Made by a program: the position numbers and the translations under genes | Notes under the pieces: model-generated | Database searches by the model: none | Told to the model about the DNA's origin: nothing | The model's input: the letters and a program-made list of their open reading frames with translations, nothing else | Assembly (NCBI GenBank): GCA_034770075.1 | Contig: CM068383.1 | Location: 44,411,222-44,475,221 of the forward strand | Length of the DNA stretch: 64,000 nucleotides | Direction: 5' to 3' | From: Aralia elata | Lineage: Eukaryota; Streptophyta; Magnoliopsida; Apiales; Araliaceae | Part shown: one piece after another, positions 23,614 to 34,785 of the stretch | How the letters are laid out: every line of letters begins with the position of its first letter | How positions within the stretch are numbered: position 1 is the first letter of the stretch

Positions 23614-25649
23614 ACCACACAGAAGCGGGTATTCACCCCGCTTGGGGAGCCTCTTGAGCAGATTTTGGCAATATTGATATCACAGGGGAAGATTGTCGAT
23701 TTGGCACCTCCAAGTAACCCGAAGGGAAGAAAATTTGACCCGAGTAAAAAGTGTGCATATCATTCGGGTTCCCCGGGTCATGACACTCAGGAATGTTGGA
23801 CGCTGAAACACATAATTCAAAACCTGATTGATAGCGGGGAAATCGTGGTGGAACAGCCCGAGCCGCCGAATGTTAAAATCAATCCCCTACCAAAGCATGA
23901 TGGGGGAGGGGTCAATATGGTGGAAGCCATCGAAACCGAAGGACCGCCAAGGCGAAATTATATGACAAGGATTGATGAGATGGTTGGCATGACGGGTACT
24001 CAGGAGAATATGCAAGGGGCACCGGTTAGGTTAACGGGTGCAAGCCGGAGTATCACAGGGGGGCCTATCAAGTTAGCGGCTCCAAAACCTCTCATCATCG
24101 CAGCAAGACCACAGATCCCTATTTGCAATCTAAAAAAAGTACCGTGGAACTACGGGGGTGTATTAGAGGAGGCGGCCAGTTGTGCTTCCGTAACATCAAA
24201 GGGGAATCCCTTGTACCTTCCAGGAAGAGTCCTCAAGAGTAAGAGAAAAGAGAACGAGAGGATATCCGAGGAAAAAGCCGTGGAGTTCTTGGAAAAGATG
24301 GACCATCCGGAAGTAAGGGGGATCAGGACGGTGAGCGAGGAATCGACTCTAACGTCGATCATGGATTTGGTGTTATCGTCCAGCGACCACTGCAGAATCT
24401 TGGCCAAAATCCTGGGGGAGGCTCACATTCCCAAGACAATTAGCCAAGAAAGTTTCGGCCGCCTAGTGGACCATCTGCTAGAGAACAATGTGCTATCATT
24501 CACAGATGATGATATCCCGAAAGAGGGAAGGGGGCATCGGAGACCGCTGCACATCGCAGTGATCTCATCAGGGTATGTCATGAATGGGGTGCTGATTGAT
24601 GGGGGATCAGCACTGAATATTTGTCCCCTCAGTACACTGAGGAAAATGAACATTAATCCCAAGCGCTTGCGGGCCAGTCACGTGGTGGTGCGAGCCTTCG
24701 ATGGATCCCGGAAGGATACATTGGGAGAAATAGAGTTGCCCGTGGAGATAGGGCCGTGTACTTTTGATATTTCCTTTCAGGTCCTGGATATCTCCGCCAG
24801 TTATAACATGTTATTGGGAAGACCATGGATACATATGGCTGGGGCAGTTCCCTCTACACTACACCAACAAATCAAGTTCATCGTCAGCGGGAATCTGGTA
24901 ACAATCTCCGCAGAGCGTAATGACCCTTTCCCGTCCAAGAATGGTCTGCCAGTAATCAATGTGGACGAATCCGCGGCGCCTGCCAGTTTTCAAGCACTGG
25001 AAATCAGCTCTCCCCACTATAGAGGTCTGGGAGCTCCAGCCATAAAATCGAAAGCCTCCCCTGAGCTCACCTTCGTTGCTAGAGAAATGATGAAGATGAA
25101 GTTTCAACCTGGGCAGGGGTTGGGAAAAGACAGCCAAGGAATTTCCACGCCTATTCAACTGCCCAACCAGACAGGCAGGGCAGGGTTGGGATATCATGGA
25201 GGCATAAAGCGGAACCACTCTCAAAGGGAAGCCCCATTTCGATCGACTGGAATCCTAATGCCGAGGGACCATAATGAACAAGGAACGGACAAGCCCGTGT
25301 CCGAATTAGAAGGTAAAGATTTGACTCCTGCGGATGATGAGGCAGTCAAAAGGAAGAGTTTCCTGCGGGAGGTCATGCAGCAGTTCGAAACCAAATGCTA
25401 TATCTCTGGACCATCAATGAACATTGGAGAGGGGAAGGATACGGCCACAACGTCGGGGGCCCAACAGAGTGTGCCTGTCATCGATTGGGCAGGGTTAGTT
25501 ATCCCTAACAATGCTATGAGGGAAGACGGATACGATGTGGCGGTAGTCGTCAAGGAAGTCCCTGGAACACAGCCGTCTGTCATATGTCGCATCCCGACTG
25601 ATCTGACCACCGATAACTGGACGGTGGAGCCAATAATATCCAGACAAGG
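23614..25649 (+). pseudogene. Element D gag end, protease and G-patch
   Basis: This is a long open stretch in the frame of gag downstream of its TAG. It begins with a Tat-type knuckle (CAYHSGSPGHDTQEC), then an Arg/Pro-rich linker, then an aspartic protease with LIDGGSALNICP at about 24592-24627 and YNMLLGRPWIH. Next comes a G-patch-like block at 25072-25203 (FQPGQGLGKDSQGI, then GLGYHGG). G-patches bind RNA or helicases and also follow protease in some retroviruses. The open frame closes at TAA 25651-25653, but a GT donor at 25650 allows an in-frame splice to the RT part. Confidence 0.8.
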
Positions 25650-25821
25650 GTAAAACATGGTGCCGGGGTGGTAGACCCCGGAGAGTGGGGGATGAATGTC
25701 TACCAGTTTTGGTTCTTTATTTTATATTTTGCATAACTATGTTAGTTTGTCATGTTATTTTAAGAGCGACCATTGTGGAAAGATGAATTATATATATGAC
25801 AGTATTTTGTTTCAATGTCAG
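25650..25821 (+). other. Probable in-frame intron between PR and RT of D
   Basis: The donor is CAAGG/GTAAAAC at 25650 and the acceptor is tttgtttcaatgtcag at 25821. The 172-base interior is T-rich and has stops. Codon phase is kept: the two bases left of the donor plus the first base right of the acceptor make one glycine codon, and the RT frame follows. Legume Ogre elements, of the same clade, are known to have an intron at this place. Confidence 0.65.
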
Positions 25822-26530
25822 GTGTACCAATTTGAGTATTCCTTGCTTAACAAGCGATCCCTCAAATTTGAATGATGACTATGATTTTGATATCGAGCTG
25901 GATTTCGATTTAATGGGTATTGAGCAGGACGAGACAGATTACGATGACGCGCCTGACGAGATCAAAGGGTGGGTCGAGGATAAACCCAAACCCAACTTAG
26001 ACCAAACCGTCACCATAAATATCGGAACCCCTGACCAACCCAAAGAGCTCAAAATCGGGACAGACCTGACCCCTAACCAGAAAGTAGAAATGACCAAATT
26101 GCTACGCCAGTATGAGGATGTGTTCGCCTGGTCTCATGAGGACATGATCGGATTATCCACCGACATTGTGGTACACCAGCTGCCCATCAAGGAGGGTTTC
26201 AAGCCCGTCAAGCAAAAACTAAGAAAGCTAAAACCGGAATGGAGCTTGAAGGTAAAGGAGGAGATCATCAAACAGTTCAGGGCTGGAATCATCATGGTGT
26301 CCACCTACCCAGAATGGTTGTCCAATGTGGTCCCAGTGGCTAAGCCTGGAGGAAAGGTGAGGGTATGTGTTGACTATAGAGATCTGAACAAGGCCAGTCT
26401 CAAGGATAATTTCCCAGTACCTTTTATACACATATTGGTGGATAACACAGCCCAATACGAGATGTACTCTTTCGTTGATTGCTTTGCGGGGTATCATCAG
26501 ATAATGGTGGCAGAGGAGGACCGGGAGGAG
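25822..26530 (+). pseudogene. pol: Element D reverse transcriptase, N-terminal part
   Basis: Begins with an acidic linker, then LTPNQKVEMTKLL, VFAWSHEDMIGL, VPVAKPGGKVRVCVDYRDLNKA split over RT motifs 1-2, and FVDCFAGYHQI. RT copies element RNA into DNA. The frame breaks between about 26510 and 26535, before the catalytic motif; the following part lies in a different frame. RT cannot be made from this copy without the break. Confidence 0.85.
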
Positions 26531-28660
26531 AGAAAACAGCCTTCATCACCCCTTGGGGCACTTTCTGCTATAGACGGTTGGCTTTCGGTCTCACAAATGC
26601 AGGGGCTACTTATCAAAGAGCTATGATGGCCCTGTTCCACGATATGATGCACAAGGAGATAGAGGTCTACGTGGATGACATTATCGTGAAGTCAAAGATA
26701 GAATCTGATCATGTGACCCATCTCCAAAAGCTATTTGACCGGCTCAGAAAATATAATTTAAGGCTCAATCCGGCAAAGTGTGCTTTCGGAGTGCAATCGG
26801 GCAAACTCTTGGGATTCCTGGTTAGTGATCGTGGCATCGAGTTGGATCCGGCCAAGATTAAGGCCATTGTGGATATGCCGGCACCCCGCACTGAAAAGGA
26901 AATAAGAGGATTTCTGGGAAGAATAAATTTCATCAGCCGCTTCATATCCCATTTGACAACCACGTGCGAGCCAATTTTCAAGCTGTTAAGAAAAGATGTC
27001 TCCCAGGAATGGAATGAGCAATGCCAGGAAGCCTTTCAGATCATTAAGAAGCAGCTGACGGAAGCACCCGTGCTGGTACCCCCGAAGGATGAGATCCCTC
27101 TATTCATGTATATATCAGTCAATGACATTGCGATGGGCTGTATGCTGGGGCAGAAGAATGAATCAGGCAAAGAGCAGGCCATTTATTACCTCAGCAAGAG
27201 ATTTAGCCGATGTGAACAGAATTACACCCCTATCGAAAGGACCTGTTGTGCTTTGGCTTGGGCTGCAATGAGATTACAGCATTATCTCCATGGGCACACC
27301 ACGTACCTGATATCAAGGATGGATCCCCTGAAATATATCTTTGAACGGCCCATGCTGAACTGTCGACTTTCAAGATGGCAGTTAATCTTACAGCAGTTCG
27401 ACATTGTATACGTAACTCAGAAAGCCATGAAGGGGCAGAGAATTGCAGATCAATTGGCAGAAGCGCCATCAGGGGGAATGGAGCCTTTAGACACTCCTTT
27501 GCCGGGCGAAGACGTATTCTGGATCTTGCGCGCGAGAGAGGATGACGAGGGGCAGTTCTGGAAATTGTATTTTGATGGTGCCATGAATGCGGAGGGGGCA
27601 GGAGCCGGAGCAGTCCTGGTCTCTATCACAGGAGAGCAATACCCCGTAGCCACTAAATTACAGTTCAGTAACTCAAACAACACAGCTGAGTATGAGGGAT
27701 GTATATTGGGACTCCGTCTGGCTCGCGATATGGGGGTGAAAAGGTTAGCAGTGTTCGGGGATTCGGAGCTGGTAATCAGACAAGCGATCGGGGTGTACAG
27801 CACTAAAGAGCTCCGGTTGCTTCCATACCACCGTTGTGTTATCCAACTGATGCAAGAGTTCGAAGATATCGCTTTCCGACACATCCCCCGGGGACGGAAT
27901 GATTTCGCCGATGCATTGGCGACTTTGGCTTCTCTAGTCCACACAATCAAGAGCAGGAACGTTCCACCGATAGAGATAGCAGTGCAGAACGCCCCGGCAT
28001 ACGAGGAGCACGTGGCGGTACTATCGGACGAGGGGGTTCTGCCAAAGCAGCCTTGGTATCACGACATAAGGGAATATCTGAGGGATAGATCCATTCCCGA
28101 CCAAGCCAGCCGAGCGGAGAGGTTGAGAATTCAAAAGATGGCAATGAAATTTTATCTGAGCGGAGATTCACTGTACAAGAGGGATGCCAATTTGGGATTG
28201 CTACGATGTGTAAATGAAATGCAGGCCCAAAAGATTATGGACGAAATACATGGTGGAGTGTGTGGGCCACACATGAGTGGGCCGATGCTGGCCAAGAAGA
28301 TCTTGAGAACGGGGCATTACTGGTTGACGCTGAAAGCCGACTGTGATGATCACGTCAAGCGGTGTTACCAATGCCAGGCGCACGGTAATGTTATCCATGC
28401 GCCTCCCAATGAACTGCACTGTATGACCTCCCCTTGGCCATTCTCAATGTGGGGTATGGATGTGATCGGACCAATAGAGCCCAAAGCAAGCAACGGCCAC
28501 CGATTTATATTCGTCATGATCGATTACTTCACTAAATGGGTAGAAGCAGCTTCTTTCCCCAAAGTAACTCAGGAGATCATCGTCGGTTTCATCAGGAATA
28601 ATGTCATTTGCCGATACGGGCAACCTGAGGTTTTAGTCTCTGACAATGCCCAAGAAGAAT
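26531..28660 (+). pseudogene. pol: Element D RT, RNase H, second RNase H, integrase
   Basis: In order: RT end with FGLTNAGATYQRAM and the catalytic YVDDIIV at about 26668; retroviral-type RNase H (YISVNDIAMGCMLGQ, YYLSKRFSRCE); a second, archaeal-type RNase H (LYFDGAMNAEGAGAGAVL from about 27562, NNTAEYEG, GDSELV, HIPRGRNDFADALA); and integrase with a zinc-binding HHCC region (GHYWLTLKADC, CYQCQ) and catalytic WGMDVIG and VSDNA. The double RNase H defines the Tat clade. The frame is lost shortly after VSDNA, near 28645-28660. Confidence 0.9.
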
Positions 28661-29301
28661 TTGAACAATACCCTCATGAAGGGATTATGCGACCAGTTTA
28701 AGATCAAACACCTCAATTCTGTCATTTACCGTCCTAAGATGAATGGGGGCAGTGGAAGCTGCAAATAAGAATATCAAGAAGATCATGGCAAAAATGTCTG
28801 CTAATCATCGGGGATGGCCGGATCTGCTACCTCTCACCTTGCTGGCGTACAGAACGTCGGTACGTACTTCTACAGGGGCAACCCCGTACGCTCTGGTATA
28901 CGGAATGGAAGCGGTTCTACCAGTTGAGGTTGAGATGGCGTCCCTCAGAATCTTGATTGATGCTCGGATAAACGAGGAGGATTGGATGCAAAGTCGGTAC
29001 GACCAATTGGCCCTAATTGATGAAAGGAGGGTGGCCGCTGTGTTGCACGGTCAGTTATATCAGCAAAGGATCTCCCGATCATACGACAAGAAGATAAGAC
29101 CTCGAAAATTCAAAGAAAATGACCTAGTGTTAAAGAGAGTAATGCCTTGTCAAGACGAAGCCAATGGGAAGTTTGCCCCGAACTGGGAGGGGCCTTTTGT
29201 GATTAAGAAAGTGCTGTCCGGAGGAGCCCTCATACTGCAAGAAATGGACGGGGAGGTGTTCCCACAGCCCCTAAATTCTGACTCGGTGAAGCGGTTCTAT
29301 G

Positions 29302-29306
<5 letters not shown>
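28661..29306 (+). pseudogene. pol: Element D integrase C-terminal part
   Basis: After a short stretch in a third frame (about 28655-28740), the frame changes again near 28740 and runs to TAA 29304-29306. The catalytic-Glu helix region is VEAANKNIKKI, then PLTLLAYRTSVRTSTGATPY and a basic C-terminal domain (GPFVIKKVLSGGALIL). There is no chromodomain, as expected for Tat. An A-run of about 30 follows the stop directly. Confidence 0.8.
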
Positions 29307-29338
<32 letters not shown>

Positions 29339-30480
29339 CGTCGTTTCTCTCCCTGTTTTGGAGAACGAACTACGTAGGACCTGATCTCCCGACTTGTGGG
29401 GGTACGTAGGCAGCCATTGTGGCACGGTCCCATTCCTTACAAATAACCCTTTCTTCTATCAAAACCGATTCCCAACAGCCAGAAAACCTTCCTACACCCT
29501 CGAAACTCTCCCGAAACCAGCCACCTGATCAGTTTCATCTCAAATAAACCTAACCCTAACCCAACCAAGCAGTTAGCCCGAATCTAAGACTCAGCCGATG
29601 AAATCGACAGGATATGCGGCAATATCTGACAAGTCCCCATCAAGACTTGAGAAGAGAAAGAAGGCGAAATATCAAAATCATGGTTAGCTGGATAAAATGA
29701 GGGTCCAATGAAAGGCAACGATACGACAAAAGGGGAAAACGACTAAATCTAAATACTTGTCTATATAAATAGGTCATTTTGTTACAAGGTTTCTCTTTTT
29801 GATAACCGATGAAACTGACATAGTCTATGCAGGAAATAAAATGATCTACCAATCTGAAACTAATCAAAGCAGGATGGATTAAGTGGTGGATAGATCTGAG
29901 GCATCGGCATTCCCTGCAATCTGTTGCCCCATCATGTCGACGCGATCCAATAAGCGATGGCTCGGCTAACGGTCTCAGAGTGAGCATCTATAATTGCCTT
30001 AGTCTGCAATACAATGGCGTCTCTATCAGTATGAACAACATCCCTGGCCAGAATAGCAGCATCTCTCTCAACAAGAGCAGCATACCTCTCAGCCTCGGTA
30101 GTAATCGAGATGCGTGAACACCGGATGGACCGGGACCTAATGGCTCAGAATACCCTCCGCAAAGCCCGCCGACACCGGAAAGAATAATAAGGATCAGGAA
30201 CGTTCCGGAAGATCATCTGCCATATCTCTGTCACCGGCGACAAACCGTCCAATCAGCGGAGAAGCCACCGACCAATCCTGTGGGAGGATCGAGATCCAAG
30301 CATACCACGGCATCTGGCGACGACACCTGTGGAAAATAGTATCAAAAAGACTGTACAGGGGTCATTCTCTATCCATGAATAAAAAGCATGCATCATACAT
30401 GACTCGTTATGTGAAAATAAAATACAAAATTCTGAATAAGTCGGACGTCGAACACGACGAATCAAGGCAAGACCCGACAG
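29307..30480 (+). other. Element D 3' region before the minisatellite
   Basis: No plus-strand gene. It starts with an A-run to about 29336, then two copies of TACGTAGG-type sequence (29369-29415), then AT-balanced sequence overlapping the antisense ORF remnant. Confidence 0.6.
29932..30350 (-). pseudogene. Antisense ORF remnant in 3' region of D
   Basis: On the minus strand one frame reads as protein-like sequence for about 140 codons with two in-frame TGA stops (one near 30255, one at 30147-30145), ending at TGA 29934-29932. Segments include TEIWQMIFRNVPDPYYSF, then EAERYAALVERDAAILARDV, a charged helix likely to form a coiled coil. Tat-lineage relatives such as Grande and Retand are known to carry antisense ORFs between pol and the 3' LTR. 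The function is not known, and this copy is degraded. Confidence 0.45.
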
Positions 30481-31808
30481 AAACCTGGGAAGGCATCCAA
30501 GCAAACCGCGACAGAGTGGTGAGCAAACCCTGGGAAGGGCTGAGATCCACGCGAACCACAACAAGATGGTGAGCAACCCTGGGAAGGGCTGGTATCCACA
30601 AAAAGAAAAAAAGGACAAAAACAACAAACCCTGGGAAGGGCTGAGATCCAAGCAAACCGCGACAGGGTGGTGAGCAAACCTGGGAAGGCATCCAAGCAAA
30701 CCGCGACAGAGTGGTGAGCAAACCCTGGGAAGGGCTGAGATCCACGCGAACCACAACAAGATGGTGAGCAACCCTGGGAAGGGCTGGTATCCACAAAAAA
30801 AAAAAAAAAGAGACAAAAACAACAAACCCTGGGAAGGGCTGAGATCCAAGCAAACCGCGACAGGGTGGTGAGCAAACCTGGGAAGGCATCCAAGCAAACC
30901 GCGACAGAGTGGTGAGCAAACCCTGGGAAGGGCTGAGATCCACGCGAACCACAGCAATATGGTGAGCAACCCTGGGAAGGGCTGGTATCCACAAAAAGAA
31001 AAAAGGACAAAAACAACAAACCCTGGGAAGGGCTGAGATCCAAGCAAACCGCGACAGAATGGTGAGCAAACCTGGGAAGGCATCCAAGCAAACCGCGACA
31101 GAGTGGTGAGCAAACCCTGGGAAGGGCTGAGATCCACGCGAACCACAACAAGATGGTGAGCAACCCTGGGAAGGGCTGGTATCCACAAAAAGAAAAAAAA
31201 AAGAGACAAAAACAACAAACCCTGGGAAGGGCTGAGATCCAAGCAAACCGCGACAGAGTGGTGAGCAAACCTGGGAAGGGCTGAGATCCACGCGAACCAC
31301 AACAAGATGGTGAGCAACCCTGGGAAGGGCTGATATCCACAAAAGAAAAAAGACAAAAAACAACAAACCCTGGGAAGGGCTGAGATCCAAGCAAACCGCG
31401 ACAGAGTGGTGAGCAAACCTGGGAAGGCATCCAACCAAAACAAAAACCCTGGGAAGGGCTGAGATCCAAACTAACACCCTGGGAAGGGCTGAGATCCAAA
31501 CTAACACCCTGGGAAGGGCTAAGATCCAAACAAACCACAACCCTGGGAAGGGCTAAGATCCAAACCAACAACAACCCTGGGAAGGGCTGAGATCCAAGCA
31601 AACCGCGACAGAGTGGTGAGCAAACCTGGGAAGGCATCCAACCAAAACAAAAACCCTGGGAAGGGCTGAGATCCAAACTAACACCCTGGGAAGGGCTGAG
31701 ATCCAAACTAACACCCTGGAAAGGGCTAAGATCCAAACAAACCACAACCCTGGGAAGGGCTAAGATCCAAACCAACAACAACCCTGGGAAGGGCTGAGAT
31801 CCAAGCAA
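30481..31808 (+). repeat. Minisatellite with higher-order units
   Basis: Subunits of about 40-55 bp start with 'ccctgggaagggctgagatc'. Four variant subunits form a higher-order unit: the marker 'cctgggaaggcatcc' recurs at 30481, 30676, 30874 and 31068 (periods 195, 198, 194). A second organisation with a period of about 207 runs from 31415 to 31808. Poly-A tracts in one subunit vary in length. The unit lacks stops on the minus strand, giving spurious long open frames there. Confidence 0.9.
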
Positions 31809-31903
31809 ATCACGTATGTATTGTCATTCTTGTGCACCGTCATTCATGCATCGAGTGTCTATTCTTTACCCTGTTCATTCCATTTATCATTTCATAAACA
31901 TGA

Positions 31904-31917
31904 TAAAGAGGGGCAGC
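31904..31917 (+). other. Element D polypurine tract
   Basis: aaagaggggcagc lies immediately before the TG of the 3' LTR. Confidence 0.7.
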
Positions 31918-34052
31918 TGTAGACACCCGATTTTTGCATTTCCTATACTAACCCTGACAGGAGGGCAAAATCGTCAATTGACCCGGCACACGAGAATAAA
32001 GGGTGGACATAAGGACGAACCCTCAAAATCACCACGACGGGATGATATTGAAGCCGACACGACAACAAGCGAATGTCGAGAGTCAGTTACTGATCACTGT
32101 GCTTGCCCGGATGACGTGGCACGTTTCCCGACGGGTTCCGGACTGCCGAGCGCAAACCCGTCAGCGGGAACCAACGGTACGACACGAAAATCGAGACGAG
32201 GCACGGAAAACGAGAAAATCAGCACAGTTAGCCGCAGATCAATTCGCGGCCAAGGACAGAACTCGAGGCAGCACGGGACTCGAAGCGCACGGGACTCGAG
32301 CGCGGCTGGGGGGAGAACCAAGGGCCAGCCGCAGATATATCTGCGGCCAGCCGCAGATAGATCTGCGGCTGCCCTTGGCAGTGCTTTATTAGGCCAGTTC
32401 GCATACAGGAAAAAAAAAAAAGAGAGGAGGGGAGAAGCATTCAGCAGCAGCAGCAGCTCGGTAGGAACAAAAAACAGTAGCAAAACAAGAGCAATTAGGA
32501 GAGAAAAAGAGTGAAAAAGAGTGAGGAATTGTACCAAATTTGTGAGATTATATTCCATATTCTCTACTCTACTCAATACACGAATTCATACATATTGTGG
32601 GGATTAATTGCAAGGTGAAAAACCCTTTGTTCTTAGCATTTTGTTATATCATTTTGTTAATCTTTTGGTCATCCGAATTAACTTAAATGTAGTTTTTTTA
32701 TATGTTATTGTGAAGCCATGGGTTAGGGACTATTAGTGAGGGTCTCATCGGAATGAAATTCCCCCTAATAGCCCGATGATATCCGTTTGGTGCAAATCTT
32801 AGCTATTATGGTACGGTATCATTCATAGTGTATTTCGATCGTCATTGTAAGACATCCTAGAGTGTTAGGCATCCCGTTATTGTTTATTTTCGTTATATCC
32901 ATTTGGTTGTTTGTGCAATAAGTTCGGATGTGAGCCTAGGAACGCGACCCCGTGGTCCAAATCCGATGATGGACATTTTTGAATGTATGTAATCGGGTGG
33001 ATGTATCCGTCATTGTAAATATGTAATCGTCGGGCCTTAAAACGACGCCAAGGCGAGAATCGGGTTTAAGGCCCCGTAATATTGAAGTATGTGATTGTGG
33101 GCGTTGGGGTTATTTGGATGGCTTACATGCCCATGAATAGCCCCGACGCGTGTTATGCTTGATTGGATTTCGGAACACGAAAAAATGATTTCAAAGATTA
33201 AACGAGGAAGGTTTTTCCTTAAAATCAAGCAAACTAGGAGGTTAGCATCACGTAGCTAAAAAAATTGGAGGTGTTAATGAATGTCGGTTTCTATTAAACG
33301 AGAAGGCTAAAGAAAGTCGTTTTCAAACGTCACAAAAATGGTTTTATAAAAATAAAACAACGTTTTATTAAATCTTGGTGCGTAGGGTGAAAGATATCCT
33401 AGAAGTTGCCCATCATTTTATGAAAGCAACGTATAGATTTCGATTCCTATTTTTACGAAGGTTTAAAACTCTTGTTTTGCCAAAACGACACCTAAGGAAA
33501 ATCTCATAGTTTTTGCCAAATAAAATCAATCCTTTTTCATAAAGCTTTCTCGTTTAAGCCGAGGGACATTCTAAGGCATTCTCAAAAGAAAAACACAATT
33601 TTCCCTAAAAATCCAAATGATTCTTTTATGCAAACTCACCATAACATTTACATAGGCACACAGACATACGCGCACACACACATTTCATGAATTAAAGGAT
33701 AGGAAAGCATCAAGATTGCGGTAACCGTGCTTCACGGAAGTCGAGGGGTGCCTAACACCTTCCCCTCACTTAAGCAAGCCCCCGAACTCTATGAATCTCG
33801 ATTCGCAGACCAATTAATTCGGAGTCACATATGAGCCAGCGATTTATAAAAATGAAAACTCGGATGAGTTGGTACATCCATTTCAAATATACCAACTGGC
33901 AACTCTGGTTAAATTGGCTCATCATAAAAACAATCTTTAAAAAACCCCGTCGACATTAATGCCGACCTTTTCCAAAAAAAATCATCTAATGAAAAGGCTA
34001 AAATTGGAAAGGGTTACAACCCCCGCGTAAGCGATTCCTCCCGGCGTCGACA
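31918..34052 (+). repeat. Element D 3' LTR
   Basis: 2135 bp, TGTAGACACC...GTCGACA, followed by the ggttt duplication. It carries an intact three-way-junction sequence at 32318-32378: hairpin 1 GCCGCAGATATATCTGCGGC is a perfect 20-base palindrome, and hairpin 2 and the outer stem match the 5' copy. Confidence 0.9.
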
Positions 34053-34578
34053 GGTTTTATACTTACGAATTAAGTATGTTTGACTTGATAATTTGTTAGT
34101 TCTTAAGTATTTTAAGTTAGTATTAGATATTTATAGTGTTTTTATGTAATTTTGTAGGAATGAGCAAGGAAACGCAATTCGAACATCTTTTCGAGTACAA
34201 CATGCGAGCAAGTGCGAGAAGGGAAGATTACAAGGTTTTTAACATTAAAATAGATGCATGTTCTTGGTTTGGAACTTGGATTTTATTGTAGATTTACTTC
34301 TTAGCTTTCCAGAACATCTTCAATCACCTCAATCGGAGTTCGGATGCGAGAGTTATGACATTTTTATCAACAGAGATCAAGGTTTGGAGTTGTCGTTTAC
34401 ATAACAGCCACTTCAAGCTCAATTTCAGCCATGCTCCGGCCTGAATTTCTCAATTCTCAAAGAATGAAAGTTGTAGATCTCGTCGATATCTTCGATTTGG
34501 TAGGTGGAAGACCTCGTAACTCCTCCCGGATCACAAGTTATGGCCATTTTACCAACAGATGTCGAAGTAGAAAATATT

Positions 34579-34690
34579 TTCTCGCCGGGGCGAGAATCTC
34601 AGGCTTAAATTTCTCGCCGGGGTGAGAACCTCTCTGCCCAACTTCGCCGGGGCGAGGATTTTACAAAGGAATTTCTCGCCGGGGCGAGAA
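34579..34690 (+). repeat. CTCGCC/GGCGAG palindrome cluster in C LTR
   Basis: Four copies of TTCTCGCCGGGGCGAGAA-type hairpins (34579-34596, 34611-34628, about 34642-34657, 34673-34690), at the place where B has GCGCGGCCGCGC-type palindromes. The 3' LTR has them at 39346-39362 (decayed), 39377-39394, 39409-39423 and 39439-39456. Confidence 0.85.
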
Positions 34691-34777
34691 TGCGCGGAAA
34701 GGAAAAAATATTTTAATTCAGTTCTTTTTGGAAATCAATTTGGAATTAGATTCTTTCTATTGATTTGATTCAGAAAC

Positions 34778-34785
34778 TATAAAAG
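34778..34785 (+). promoter_or_regulatory. TATA box of element C LTR
   Basis: TATAAAAG in gaaactataaaagagac, about 90 bases after the palindrome cluster; the 3' LTR has TATAAAGG at 39544-39551. Confidence 0.5.

Larger units (their letters stand above)
19558..34052 (+). mobile_element. Element D: Tat-lineage Ty3/Gypsy, 14.5 kb
   Basis: Full-length element with LTRs 19558-21694 and 31918-34052 (TGTAGACACC...GTCGACA) and an exact 5-bp duplication, ggttt, at 19553-19557 and 34053-34057. The domain order gag, PR, G-patch, RT, RNase H, second RNase H, INT, then a long 3' region with a minisatellite, is typical of the plant Tat clade (Ogre/Retand-like). The LTRs are nearly identical by eye, but gag and pol contain several frame breaks, so this copy may have been mobilised by another element's proteins. 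Confidence 0.9.

Noticed and set aside
30253..31808. Three long overlapping minus-strand open frames (up to about 450 codons)
   Set aside because: They lie on the minisatellite. The repeat unit has no stop on that strand in any frame, so length carries no coding meaning; the low-complexity product repeats the same short phrase.
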